Shown in pieces: positions 34,406 to 44,592 of a stretch of DNA of 64,000 nt. Location of the stretch: positions 15,078,281 through 15,142,280 of the forward strand of contig NC_059373.1 of assembly GCF_019703515.2 (NCBI RefSeq). Reading direction: 5' to 3'. Under the pieces are notes generated by a model. That model was given only the letters and a program-made list of their open reading frames with translations. It did no database searches and was not told where the DNA came from. Each line of letters opens with the position of its first letter. Position 1 is the first letter of the stretch. Made by a program: the position numbers and the translations under genes. This DNA comes from Myxocyprinus asiaticus. Lineage: Eukaryota > Chordata > Actinopteri > Cypriniformes > Catostomidae.

Positions 34406-34757
34406 GGTTTTATATAAATCAGGGGGCATTTTGTGTCCCCATTGGTCCACTAGTTCTTGATCGACAGCTCCTCCTCTGGCTAATCATTCGAAGAGGGGAG
34501 GTGAGGTCACTCCAATACGACTCTGATGGCTGCTGCTCAATCTCACTATGGTAGATGAAGTTGGATAACCGTCAGTTGGCAAATCCTGGACAATTACAGG
34601 TAATTGAATATAACCATTTTATTTGTGGTTGATAGATACGCTGCTTGTGTCTGTTTTGAGTATTTTCTGCCAGCTCTAGGAAACAACGTGTTTCACAGTC
34701 TGTTAACACATGTATTGAGTCAGCTGAATTTAGTTAGCAAAGTCTTTAGCATAGGCA

Positions 34758-34982
34758 TTATTTAAGACTTCCTTGTTTGTAGGTTATTGGCTGCATATCT
34801 AAAAAAAAAAAAAAAAGGCTGGCTTGGTGTGGATGTTTGATGCATATTTTTACTAGCTGTATCAATGTAGCCATGAGTTCAGAACCCAGCTTGATCCACT
34901 TTTCCATGTTGCTGAATGTGCCGTTATGTACTGATACTACATTGGCATCGTTGGCACAGCTACATGTAGTTTTCTTTTTCAC
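34758..34982 (-). pseudogene. Arm reading frame of unknown function (left)
   Basis: A 74-residue minus-strand frame reads CANDANVVSVHNGTFSNMEK, then KLGSELMATLIQLVKICIKH. The right arm has its counterpart at 36991-37254. I recognise no family. Its persistence in both arms could be simple repeat identity rather than selection. Confidence 0.3.
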
Positions 34983-35439
34983 GATACTGCAGCGAAATCA
35001 GAAACAAGTGACCAAGCATTCCCATGCCAGTAAATAATGCAATAAATTTGGCTTGATGTTGGATGTTCTTTATTCACAAATAGTCGCAAATTTAGGGACA
35101 ATCACTAAAGATACAGGCAACATTGGAGCATACAAATCCAAAACATTTACAAACATTTCCATAACATAGAGTATTCAACTTCAATAACATTTGAAGCAAA
35201 TGACTTGCAGTCATACAACCAACTTCAAAGTGTGCATGTAGGTGTCCACAATAATCAGAATCAGAATGAGCTTTATTGCCAAGTATGCTTACACATACAA
35301 GGAATTTGTCTTGGTGACAGGAGATTCCAGTACACAACAATACAAAACAGCAACAAGACTTTTAAAAAATAATAAAAAAAATTGAATAAAAAAATTAATA
35401 TTGAAAAGAAAAAAGTATATATAGAATACACAATAGACT

Positions 35440-35483
35440 ATATATATATAATAATATATATATATACTGTGTATGTGTGTGTG

Positions 35484-35558
<75 letters not shown>
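35440..35558. repeat. Compound (AT)n/(GT)n microsatellite
   Basis: Two AT runs flank TGTGTATGTGTGTGTGTGTG within the LINE fragment, at the same place as the compound array of LINE A. Confidence 0.9.
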
Positions 35559-35559
<1 letters not shown>

Positions 35560-35576
35560 ATATACTATACTACACT

Positions 35577-35990
35577 ATACTACTGGTCAAAAGTTTTGAA
35601 ACACTTGACTGAAATGTTTCTCATGATCTTAAAAATCTTTTGATCTGAAGGTGTATGCTTAAATGTTTTAAATTAGTTTTGTAGACAAAAATATAATTGT
35701 GCCACCATATTAATTTATTTCATTATAAAACTAAAATGTCATTTAAAAATGTCAAGAGTACATGTCTGCAAATTCTAGGCAAAGGGTGACTACTTTGAAG
35801 ATGCTAAAATATAACACAGTTTTGATTTATTTTGGATTTTGTTTAGTCACAACATAATTCCCATAGTTCCATTTATGTTATTCCATAGTTTTGATGACTT
35901 GTACTATTATTCTAAAATGTGGAAGAAAAAAAAAATATAGTAAAGAATGAGTAAGTGTTTCAAAACGTTTGTGTGGGTGTGTGATTATAC
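35577..35990. mobile_element. Tc1-type MITE nested in the LINE fragment
   Basis: CTACTGGTCAAAAGTTTTGA begins the unit, then AACACTTGACTGAAATG. Near the end, AGTAAGTGTTTCAAAACGTT is the inverted partner of AAGTTTTGAAACACTT. The intervening 350 bp is AT-rich and non-coding. These termini are typical of fish non-autonomous Tc1/mariner elements. Flanking TA dinucleotides fit but are uninformative in AT-rich DNA. Confidence 0.65.
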
Positions 35991-36990
35991 ATACACATAC
36001 ATTTATTCACACACACATATATACATACACACACATACGTAGTGCAAATCTAAACACAAATCGGTTATATACAGTGCAAGGGAATGTAATGGCAGAAGAG
36101 GCTGGATGTGTTGGTTAATATAAAAAAAACTAAGCTGTGTATTGCACATTAATTATTGCTCAATGGGGAGTTTTAACTGTTCATGAGATGGATAGCCTGG
36201 GGGAAAAAACTGTTCCTGTGCCTGACGGTTCTGGTGCTCAGAGCTCTGAAGGGTCGGCCAGAAGGCAATAGTTCAATAAGGTAGTGGGCAGGGTGCCAAT
36301 AATGCACACCTTTTAGATTTTTGAAAAGTCCAATTATATGTAAGCATTTCTATATTCATCAGTATTGTAATGGGCCTTGGTGTCATAATTATTATCTTAA
36401 GTCAGGAAATACTTGTTTGTATGTTGTTTTGCAGGCCCTTTCTGCCTCACCCAAACAAGAGTAGCCTATTAAATTTACACAATGATACATCAAATTTATA
36501 TACTGTAAACACAGTTACTGAAGTACTGAAGGTTGGGGGAAAAAATTGCACTCAGTTACAAAAATGTGTTATATCCAAAAGGTTCTTATCTGGTGGCCAG
36601 CTGACAGAAATAAAATCCAGATCCCGACACCAAAGCCTATTACAATACTGATGAATATATAAATGCTTACATATAATTTACTTCTTTCAAAAAAAGATCA
36701 AAAATCTAAAAGGTATAAATTATTGCTGACACCTACATGCACACTTTGGAGTTGGTTGTATGACTGCAAGTCATTTGCTTCAAATGTTATTGAAGTTGAA
36801 TACTCTGTTATGGAAATGTTTGTAAATGTTTTGGATATGTATGCTCCAATGTTGCCTGTATCTTTAGAGACGGTCCCTAAATTTTTGACTATCTGTGAAT
36901 AAAGAACGCCCAACGTCAAGCCAACTTTATTACATTTATTTACTGACGTCGAGACGCTTGGTCACTTGTTTCTGATTTCGCTGCAGTATC

Positions 36991-37254
36991 ATGGAAAAAG
37001 AAACTACATGTAGCCATGCCAACGATGCCAACATAGGATCAGTACATAACGGCACATTCAGCAACCTGGAAAAGCAGATCAAGTTGGGTTCTGAACTTGT
37101 GACTACATTGGTACAGCTAGTAAAAACATGCATCAAACATCCACACCAACCCAGCCTTGTTTTTGTTTTTTGTAGATATGCGACCAATAACCTACAAACA
37201 AGGAAGTCTTTTATAATGCCAAAACTAAAGACTCTGCTAACTAAATTCAGCTGA
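36991..37254 (+). pseudogene. Arm reading frame of unknown function (right)
   Basis: An 87-residue frame begins MEKETTCSHANDANIGSVHN and includes KLGSELVTTLVQLVKTCIKH. It parallels the left-arm frame at 34758-34982. Both have a similar start, and many differences between them lie at third positions or give similar residues. No domain was recognised. It may be a relic of the parent element's protein. Confidence 0.35.
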
Positions 37255-37595
37255 CTCGATACATGTGTTAACAGACTATGATAATGGCCTAGTCGGACAA
37301 CACATTGTTTTCTAGAGCTGACAGAAAATACTCAAAACAGACACAAGCAGCGTATCTATCAACCACAAATAATATAGTCATATTCAATTACCTGTGATTG
37401 TCCAGGATTTGCCAACTGTCAGTAATCCATCTTCATCTACCATCGTGCGATTGAGCAGCAGCCCTCCGAGTCACATTAGAGTGACCTCACCACCCCTCTT
37501 TGAATGATTGGCTAGAGGAAAAGCTGTCGATCAAGAACTAGTGGACCAATGGGGATGCAAAACGCCCCCTGATTTACATGAAACTCTACACACAA

Positions 37596-38380
37596 GTTTT
37601 GGAAAACCAAGCGCAGAACTTGGAAACAAAAGCAAATAAAAATACAGTGTAAGCATACCAAAAATGAAAATATGAGCAAAATTGTCAGAGCACAAAAAAC
37701 AGCAATATAACCAAGGAAAACATGATTTTGTTTGCAATTCTGATGACTTTGCTTGAATTTTTCTTTTTCTTTTTTCTTTTTTTTTGTTTTTTTTTTGCAG
37801 CATATTTTAAATGTGTTTATATATTTTTGATTCATGCTTGTTATTTTTTATTTTGATCTGCGCTTTTTATTTTTGTGCTTAATTTTTTATCTGCACTTAT
37901 TTATGATTCACGCTTATTATTTTGATTCATGCTTATTTTTGGATCCGTGACCACAATGCTTTTGATGGGATTTTGATCCCATAGGACGTGGGGTAATGTA
38001 ATAATTACCAAAGCTTCTCAGTAATTTTAATTCCGTGCGAATCGGTCATGTCAGTAATTTCCCCAGACTTTTTCCTGACTGCGCATTCCTGCGCTGGTAA
38101 AAATTACAGTGTATTTTACATACTATAAAACGGTCTGTAAAAATAAACCCTGGTAATATTAATCAAGTGCGAATGAATAAAAAGCCCGTAAATCTGCACT
38201 TTCCAGCACTTGCGCACCTTTAAATATTAAATATTTACCCATGTAAAAGAGAAACGATTAGTTTTTGATAATGATTTGAGCAGAGTGAGTGCGGGAAATT
38301 GTGTTGAGCCCTGAGTTTCGGAACATAAAATTACATAATGTAAAGGGATTGTCCATATTTTTATTTCAAGAGTGTAATAC
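37596..38380. other. Spacer with GATTCATGCTTAT tandem-like units
   Basis: Between about 37828 and 37945 the phrases GATTCATGCTTGTTATTTTT, GATTCACGCTTATTATTTT and GATTCATGCTTATTTTT repeat at intervals of 20-60 bases. A hairpin (GGGATTTTGATCCC) lies near 37970-37983. The rest, to 38380, is non-coding with TAATATTAATCAAGTGCGAA-like sequence. No gene. Confidence 0.5.
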
Positions 38381-38485
38381 AAGATTACAGGCTTGTTAAT
38401 TTCACCAGTTCTGTTGTATTTAGCCAGATATTCCGATATTCATTCCCCCTTCGGCATATCATGGCGCCGTTTTGCAGCCAGCCGC

Positions 38486-38572
38486 AGCCTGTTCGGCATA
38501 ACGCGGCAGCCTGTTTCAGCATATCGCCGCCCGTTTGGCATAACGCGGCTGCCCGTTTCAGTTTATCGCCGT
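38486..38572. repeat. Two-copy tandem repeat of about 43 bp, GC-rich
   Basis: GTTCGGCATAACGCGGCAGC...TATCGCC is followed at once by a diverged copy, GTTTGGCATAACGCGGCTGC...TATCGCC. The block is GC-rich against an AT-rich surround and leads into GGCCCACTGGGAAAATCCCG, itself a small inverted repeat. It gives an apparent Ala/Pro/Arg frame that I do not take as coding. Confidence 0.6.
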
Positions 38573-38599
38573 CGTTTCGCATCCGGCCCACTGGGAAAA

Positions 38600-39745
38600 T
38601 CCCGGTTCTCCCGATGACCAGTCTGCCCCTGCCAGTCACAACTGCCCATTCCTTAGACTGCAGGCCCTTCTGATTAGGGTATTTATGACAGAAGGCTAGC
38701 ATCATCAAACACCCCAACAATAGACCCTTTAACATCTGCAAATGGTCCTGAAGCATTCAAACTACTACATCTCACTCTAACAAACTATCAAACTCCCAGC
38801 CTCTCAGCACTGATCTGAATCCTTGCAGTGCTTTCTTGACAAAACATACATGACATACTTGACAAAAACTTAAAAGATATAGTATTTAATCCCAACATTC
38901 TACTGTTTTTTTTCAGAGTTACCATGCTGACAATCTGTTGTGGTTAGAAAAATAACTTGAATAATGATCCCTTAACTTTAGGGTTCTTTATACAGAAATT
39001 GTCCTTCAGTGCTTAGAAATAAAAGTGTCACAGGGAACTGAATTTCAGTGCAGGTTCAACTATTCAGTAAAATAAGAGATTTGGTTCATGGTCTGTAATT
39101 GTCTGCTAAGCAATACATTTGTTGTCAAATTCCTCATTTACACAGTTACATTGTGTAATTTTCTTTTCTACCCATGATCTATTGTTTTGCACATTGTTTG
39201 CTGTCTCTGTCTTATCTCTCATTTAGCACAATTGTACTGTGATTTGCCCTATAACCTATACTGCATGTATGGCAGATAACCAGCATTTCATTACTGAATT
39301 TCATAAATATTATAATTATAAACTTCAAACTTTAACTTTAGGTAGGTGATCTAAAACAGAATAGTTGTAGATCTAGAAAAATATGCACTCAAACCACCAA
39401 ACTGGATAGCTCTCTGATTCTTGAAAAGCACCACATAGTAGCTTTGCCAAACATGTGAAGGAAAAACAGCACAGCAGACAAGTATTTTACAGACATCTCA
39501 AACAAGACATGGTGTCATCCACAGTGTATGTATGCTTTTATAGACTTACTATAATAAATCTCAATTACAGTACTAGATAAAAATGATGACCAGGTTATTC
39601 ACTGAGGAAAGTCAGTGAATCCCTGATTGCAGCTATAGATTTGAATCCAGACTATTTAAAATATTCTTATATACCTTAAACGTTTGTTTTAGATATAATT
39701 CTTAGATATATTAAAATATAAAATGTTGAGCATATGCATTAGGCT
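38600..39745. other. AT-rich spacer, no gene recognised
   Basis: Low coding potential in all frames. No termini or domain sequences were identified. It ends at the L2-type LINE ORF1. Confidence 0.4.
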
Positions 39746-39778
39746 TTGCTCTGGTATATCTATATCAGTTGCTATAGA

Positions 39779-40528
39779 ATGAGGGAAAAAAACAACTTGA
39801 AATCCGAGTTTGAGTCACGCATCTCAACGCTAGTGGAGGTCAGTGAGAAAGAGAAGCCGGTAGATACTGTTTCGGATGCGGGTAGTACTGCGAGCAACAC
39901 ACACACTTTGGTTCTGGCTGTAGAGCCCCCACAGCAGGGCATTTGGGTGACGTCTCAGTGGCATACACGCTCAGCAAAGCGACACCACTCTCCTGTTCCT
40001 ATTAGGGTTTCTAATTGATTCTCCTCATTCAGTGATGCAACCACTGAGAATTTTTTTGAAAGAGCCTTGATCATAGGTGATTCTATTGTAAGGAACATAG
40101 AAATAGAAACTCCAGCCACCATTGTTAAATGCATTTCCGGGGCTTGAGTGTCTGACATCAGATCAAATTTACAAGTGCTGGCTAAAATTGTTATTCATGT
40201 TGGCACTAACGATGTCCAGCTTCACCAGTCAGAGATCACTTAAGATATTGTTAAAGAGGTGTGTGAACTTGCAAAAATTATATCAGACACTGTCATATGC
40301 TCTGGTCCCCTCCCTGCTCGTCATGGTGATGAGGTTTATAGTAGATTTGTGTCACTGAATGGCTGGATGTCTGAGTGGTGTCCGGAGAATAGCATAGGAT
40401 TTATAGACAATTGGAAGAGTTTTTGGGGTAGACCTGACCTGCTAAAGAGAGACAGACTCCATCCCTCCAGGGAAGGTGCTGCTCGCCTCTCTAATTTGGC
40501 TCATAGTCTTAATAGTGATAGTATTTGA
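39779..40528 (+). pseudogene. L2 ORF1 protein with SGNH-hydrolase-like domain
   Basis: In one frame the protein has a charged N-terminal region (residues 1-80), then LIIGDSIVRNIE (block I, catalytic Ser in GDS), VIHVGTNDVQLHQ (block III, GxND), and KRDRLHPSREGAARLS (block V, D-x-x-H). These are the SGNH/GDSL esterase blocks known from ORF1 of L2/CR1 LINEs, where the domain is thought to bind lipid or help RNP formation. Three in-frame stops, at about 40016, 40144 and in TCACTTAAGA near 40240, break it. The first two look like CGA-to-TGA changes, as expected of methylated CpG decay. Confidence 0.8.
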
Positions 40529-40732
40529 CTAAATTGGGCCAAGGTAAGTAAACAGACAATCTGGTTAATCCGGATGTCTGCTAGCTGCCTTGAGACATTA
40601 CACAGGTCAAATAAATTACAACACATAGAGACTGTATCACCTAGATATCATATAGAGACTGTCTCTGTTCCCCAAACTACCTAACACAAACCCCTCACTA
40701 AATAATGTAGAACATTTTTATTAAGGTCAAAC

Positions 40733-42416
40733 TTGAAGAAAGAAAAATATTTATTTTATAAACATATAAAGGTAGGGCTACTAAACATTAGATCTCTTTC
40801 AACCAAAGCACTAATTGTAAATGAAATTATTACAGATCATAGTCTTTTGCCCTTGATACAGTACAGTGCATCCGGAAAGTATTCACAGCACTTCACTTTT
40901 TCCACATTTTGTTATGTTACAGCCTTATTCCAAAATGAATTAAATTCATTATTTTCCTCAAAATTCTACAAACAATACCCCATAATGGCAACGTGAAAGA
41001 AGTTTGTTTGAAATCTTTGCAAATTTATTAAAAATAAAAAACGAAAAAAAATCACATGTACATAAGTATTCACAGCCTTTGCTCAATACTTTGTTGAAGC
41101 ACCTTTGGCACCAATTACAGCCTCAAGTCTTTTTGAGTATGATGCCACAAGCTTGGCACACCTATTTTTGGGCAGTTTCTCTCATTCTTCTTTGCAGGAC
41201 CTCTCAAGCTCCATCAGGTTGGATGGGGAGTGTCGGTGCACAGCCATTTTCAGATCTCTCCAGAGATGTTCAATCGGGTTCAAGTCTGGGCTCTGGCTGG
41301 GCCACTCAAGGACATTCACAGAGTTGTCCCGGAGCCACACCTTTGTTGTCTTGGCTGTGTGCTTAGGGTCATTATCCTGTTGGAAGATGAACCTTCACCC
41401 CAGTCTGAGGTCCAGAGCGCTCTGGAGCAGGTTTTCATCAAGGATGTCTCTGTACATTGCTGCATTAATCTTTCCCTCGACCCTGACTAACCCTTCCCCA
41501 GATCTGTGCCTCAATACAATCCTGTCTCGGAGGTCTACAGACAATTCCTTGAACTTTATGGCTTGGTTTGTGCTCTGACATGCACTGTTAACTGTGGGAC
41601 CTTTATATAGACAGGTGTGTGCCTTTCCAAATCATGTCCAATCAACTGAATTTACCACAGGTGGACTCCAGTCAAGTTGTAGAAACATCTCAAGGATGAT
41701 CAGTGGAAACAGGATACACCTGAGCTCAATTTTGAGTGTCATGACAAAGGCTGTGAATACTTATGTACATGTGATTTTTTTTTTCTTTTAGTTTTTTATT
41801 TTTAATAAATTTGCAAAGATTTCAAACAAACTTCTTTCATGTTGTCATTATCGGGTATTGTTTGTAGAATTTTGAGGAAAATAATGAATTTAATCCATTT
41901 TGGAATAAGGCTGTAACATAACAATGTGGAAAAAGTGAAGCGCTGAGAATACTTTCTGGATGCACTGTATATAGATCACCTGGGCCGTACTTGGATTTCC
42001 TTGGTGAATTTGCAAATTTTCTATCAGATCATGTAGTTACTGTAGATAGACCTTTAGTTGTTGGTAACTTCAACATTTACATAGATAAGGAAAATGACAC
42101 ATTGGGATTAGCATTTATTGATATTCTCAACTCTCTTGGAGTCAGACAAAATGTGACAGGACCAACTCATCGCCATAATTATATATTAGATTTAATTCTG
42201 TCATATGGAGTTAATGTTGATACTATAGAAATTCTACCGCAGAGCGATGGACTCTCAGATCATTACCTCGTCTCTTGTTTGCTGCAGTCAGCTTATGTCA
42301 CTCAATCTACACCATGCTATCGTTCAGGTAGAACTATTCTTTCGACCACTAAAGATAGCTTAACTAATAATCTTCCAGAATTTTCTCACATACTCAGTAA
42401 GCCAGAAAGTCTATAA
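40733..42416 (+). pseudogene. L2 ORF2 endonuclease, split by a Tc1
   Basis: The first part ends with VGLLNIRSLSTKALIVNEII then TDHSLL, the usual start of the endonuclease fold (N-I-R-S-L). After the Tc1, the sequence resumes with DFLGEFANFLSDHVV, then LVVGNFNIYIDKENDTLGLA, PTHRHNYILDLILSYG and GLSDHYLVSC. The conserved GDFN is GNFN here, so a catalytic acidic residue is replaced by Asn. SDH is kept. Removing the Tc1 and one TA leaves the two halves adjacent. Not functional. Confidence 0.8.
40864..41967 (-). mobile_element. Internally deleted Tc1 in L2 endonuclease
   Basis: Both ends begin CAGTGCATCC(G/A)GAAAGTATTC and are flanked by TA. The 1104-bp unit is the same family as 14219-15878 but oriented on the minus strand. 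The transposase is cut: C-terminal coding sequence (about 41090-41485, reverse) is joined directly to N-terminal sequence (about 41488-41575, reverse), with roughly 0.5 kb between them missing. TIRs of about 220 bp remain, so it is a typical non-autonomous deletion derivative. Open frames seen on the plus strand here are antisense shadows. Confidence 0.9.
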
Positions 42417-42465
42417 TAACTTGGTGTAATAACAGAAAATATAAATACAGTCTTCTCTAGCACTC

Positions 42466-42927
42466 TTGATAGTATCGCCCCCTTCGATTAAAGAAAAAAG
42501 CCCCGCACCATGGTACAATGATCACACTCATGCTCTCAAGAGAGCATCTTGGAAAATGGAGCGCAAGTGGAAGAATACAAAATTATTTTTTATATTTATA
42601 TTTCACGGTGCATGGAAGGATAGTGTCTGTAGCTACAGACAGGCACTAAAAGCTGCTAGGTCAGCATATTATAGCAAACTCATAGAAAATAACCACAACA
42701 ATCCTAGGTGTTTATTCAGTACTGTGGCTAAATTGGTTAGGAATAAATCATCTACTGAACCAGATATTCTGTCGCAGCACAATAGTAATTACTCCATGAA
42801 TTTCTTTACTGATAAAATAGAAATCATCAGAAATAAAATTGGAATTATGCAATCAACTGTCACGCACCTCAAAAAACAGTGTCTCATAAATTTCCTCACG
42901 AGCAACTTCAATCCTTTGCTGTCATAG
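42466..42927 (+). pseudogene. L2 ORF2 endonuclease-RT linker
   Basis: A 153-residue segment: APWYNDHTHALKRASWKMER, then YRQALKAARSAYYSKLIENN and CLFSTVAKLVRNKSS, ending near FFTDKIEIIRNKI. These match the linker of L2/CR1 LINEs (W-Y-x-x-x-x-x-x-L-K-R, then A-R-x-x-Y-Y-S). Frame breaks separate it from both neighbours. Confidence 0.75.
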
Positions 42928-42979
42928 GTCATGAAGAGCTAACAAAACATAAAAAAAAAAATCTAAAGCCACAACATGT

Positions 42980-43587
42980 ATGTTAGATCCATTACCAACT
43001 AAGCTCTTAAAAGAGGTATTCCCTGTAATCTCAGAACCTCTTCTTAATATTATTAACTCCTTGCAATCCTTAGGACATGTCCCAAGAAACTTTAAAATGA
43101 CAGTTATCAAACAGCTTATTAAGAAGCCACAGCTTGATCCTGGAGAATTGACTGGTTATAGACTGATTTCAAATCTCCCATTTATGTCAAAAATACTACA
43201 AAAGGTAGTGTCATCCCAACTTTGTTCATTTCTACAGAGAAATGGTATATATGAACAGTTTCAGTCAGATTTAGGCTCCATCACAGTACAGAGAGTGCAC
43301 TTATCAGAGTTATGAATGACTTGCTCTTATCATCTGATTACGGCTGCATTTCTCTTCTTGTGCTTTTATATCCTCGTGCTGCCTTAGACACGACTGATCA
43401 CGACATTCTCTTGAATAGGCTGGAGAATTATGTTGGCATTAGTGGACTTGCATTAGCATGGTTTAGGTCCTATTTATCAGACCACTACCACATTGTATGT
43501 GTAAATGAGGAATTGTCAAATCAAACAAAATTTAAGAATGGAGTGCCACAGGGATCAGTTTTAGGGCCTCTGCTTTTCTCCTTATAA
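42980..43587 (+). pseudogene. L2 reverse transcriptase, N-terminal half
   Basis: The frames contain MLDPLPTKLLKEVFPVISEP, NFKMTVIKQLIKKPQLDPGE, TGYRLISNLPFMSKILQKVV, then after a frameshift ALDTTDHDILLNRLENYVG and KFKNGVPQGSVLGPLLFSL. Fingers and palm blocks up to the PQGSVLGP box are present. Sequence stops right after LLFSL at 43587, where the Tc1-like remnant starts. The [FY]ADD block that should follow is gone, so there is no catalytic centre. Confidence 0.82.
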
Positions 43588-44592
43588 AAAACGTCCTCTC
43601 ACTTTCAACTGCTTTTATTTTTAGCAAACTTAACGTGTAAATATTTGTATGAATATAAAGTTTCAACAACTAAGACTTAAACTGTTTCACAGACATGTGA
43701 CAAACAGAAATGGAATAATGTGTCTCTGAACAAAGTGGGGGACAAAAGTAACAGTCAATATCTGGTGTGGCCACCAGCTGCATTGAGTACTGCATTGCAT
43801 CTCCTCCTCATGGACTGCAAAAGATTTGCCAGTTCTTGCTGTGAGATGTTATCCCACTCTTCCACCAAGGCACTTGCAAGTTCCCAGACATTTCTGGGGG
43901 GAATGGCCTTAGTCCACACCCTCCGATCCAACAGGTCCCAGACGTGCTCAATGGGATTGAGATCCGGGCTCTTCGCTGGCCATGGCAGAACACTGACATA
44001 CCTGTCTTGCAGGAAATCACGCACAGAACAAGCAGTATGGCTGGTGGCATTGTCATGCTGGAGGGTCATGTCAGGATGAGCCTACAGGAAGGGTGCCACA
44101 TGATGGAGGAGGATGTCTTCCCTGTAACGCACAGCATTGAGATTGCCTGCAATGACGACAAGCTCAGTCTGATGATGCTGTGACACACCACCCCAGACCA
44201 TGACAGAACCTCCACCTCCAAATCAATCCCGCTCCAGAGTACAGGCCTCAGTGTAACGTTCATTCCTTCAACGATAAACGCGAGTCCGACCATCACCCCT
44301 GGTGAGACAATACCGCGACTCTTCAGTGAAGAGCACTTTTTGCCAGTCCTTTCTGGTCCAGCGAAGGTGGGTTTGTACCCATAGGCGACATTGTTGCCGG
44401 TGATGTCTGGTAAGGACCTGATGTCTACAACAGGCCTACAAGTCCTCAGTCCAGCCTCTCTCAACCTATTTTGGACAGTCTGAGCACTGATGGAGGGATT
44501 GTGCATTCCTGGTTCAACTCGGGCAGTTGTTGTTGCCATCCTGTACCTGTCCCACAGTTGTCAAATTTGGATGTACCGATCCTGTGCAACTC
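43588..44592 (-). mobile_element. Tc1-like element remnant, one end lost
   Basis: A second, different Tc1-like family. Its 3' side begins at TATAAAAAACGTCCTCTCAC next to L2 RT and carries the sequence TCAACTGCTTTTATTTTTAG. The transposase is read on the minus strand. The far side ends in unrelated L2 3' UTR sequence near 44592, without an opposing TIR and without the N-terminal DNA-binding domain. One deletion therefore removed the 5' part of this element together with the L2 RT C-terminus. Confidence 0.8.
43755..44539 (-). pseudogene. Tc1-like transposase, catalytic part (frameshifted)
   Basis: From 44539 downward, the reading begins near PGMHNPSISAQTVQNRLREA (end of the DNA-binding region). 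After frame changes, the last 104 residues (43755-44069) contain TLQHDNATSHTACSVRDFL with the second catalytic D, and [20 protein letters not shown] with the E. It ends NAAGGHTRY. The first D region near 44330 is in a broken frame. It differs clearly from the Tc1 at 14.2 kb, so two Tc1-like lineages are present. Confidence 0.85.

Larger units (their letters stand above)
35253..36292 (-). mobile_element. 5'-truncated LINE A-family copy inside the foldback arm
   Basis: TCAGAATGAGCTTTATTGCC starts the tail as in LINE A. GTAGTGCAAATCTAAACACA through CGGCCAGAAGGCAATAGTTC (about 36039-36275) matches 4645-4880. CAATAAT lies just before (about 35244-35250) and just after (about 36294-36300), which fits a TSD. 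The right arm of the foldback lacks the insert, giving an empty-site reference. The insert itself contains a Tc1-type MITE and a microsatellite. Confidence 0.85.
34412..37595. mobile_element. Foldback element with about 0.9-kb inverted arms
   Basis: The left edge AAATCAGGGGGCATTTTG is mirrored by the right edge CAAAACGCCCCCTGATTT. The arms remain inverted complements inward: GTCCACTAGTTCTTGATCGA on the left against TCGATCAAGAACTAGTGGAC on the right, then TTGGCAAATCCTGGACAATT, ACAGCTACATGTAGTTT and others. The left arm runs 34412-35252 and resumes at 36294-36385 after a LINE insertion; the right arm is about 36628-37595. The loop (about 36386-36627) has no inverted partner. No transposase family was recognised. 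Confidence 0.8.

Noticed and set aside
31424..34417. Domesticated gag/pol host gene
   Set aside because: Stops, frameshifts, the YLDE active site, a SINE insertion and missing protease and integrase show decay, not preservation as a host gene.
38385..38756. Minus-strand 123-residue frame with apparent CRTG/CQTG repeats
   Set aside because: The repeats come from the tandem GC-rich DNA unit of about 43 bp. No family is recognised and there are no splice or start signals.
41004..41578. Plus-strand frames of 86-157 residues (for example one starting [20 protein letters not shown])
   Set aside because: They are antisense to the internally deleted Tc1 transposase. The same frames occur antisense to the 14.2-kb Tc1, at 15155-15654.
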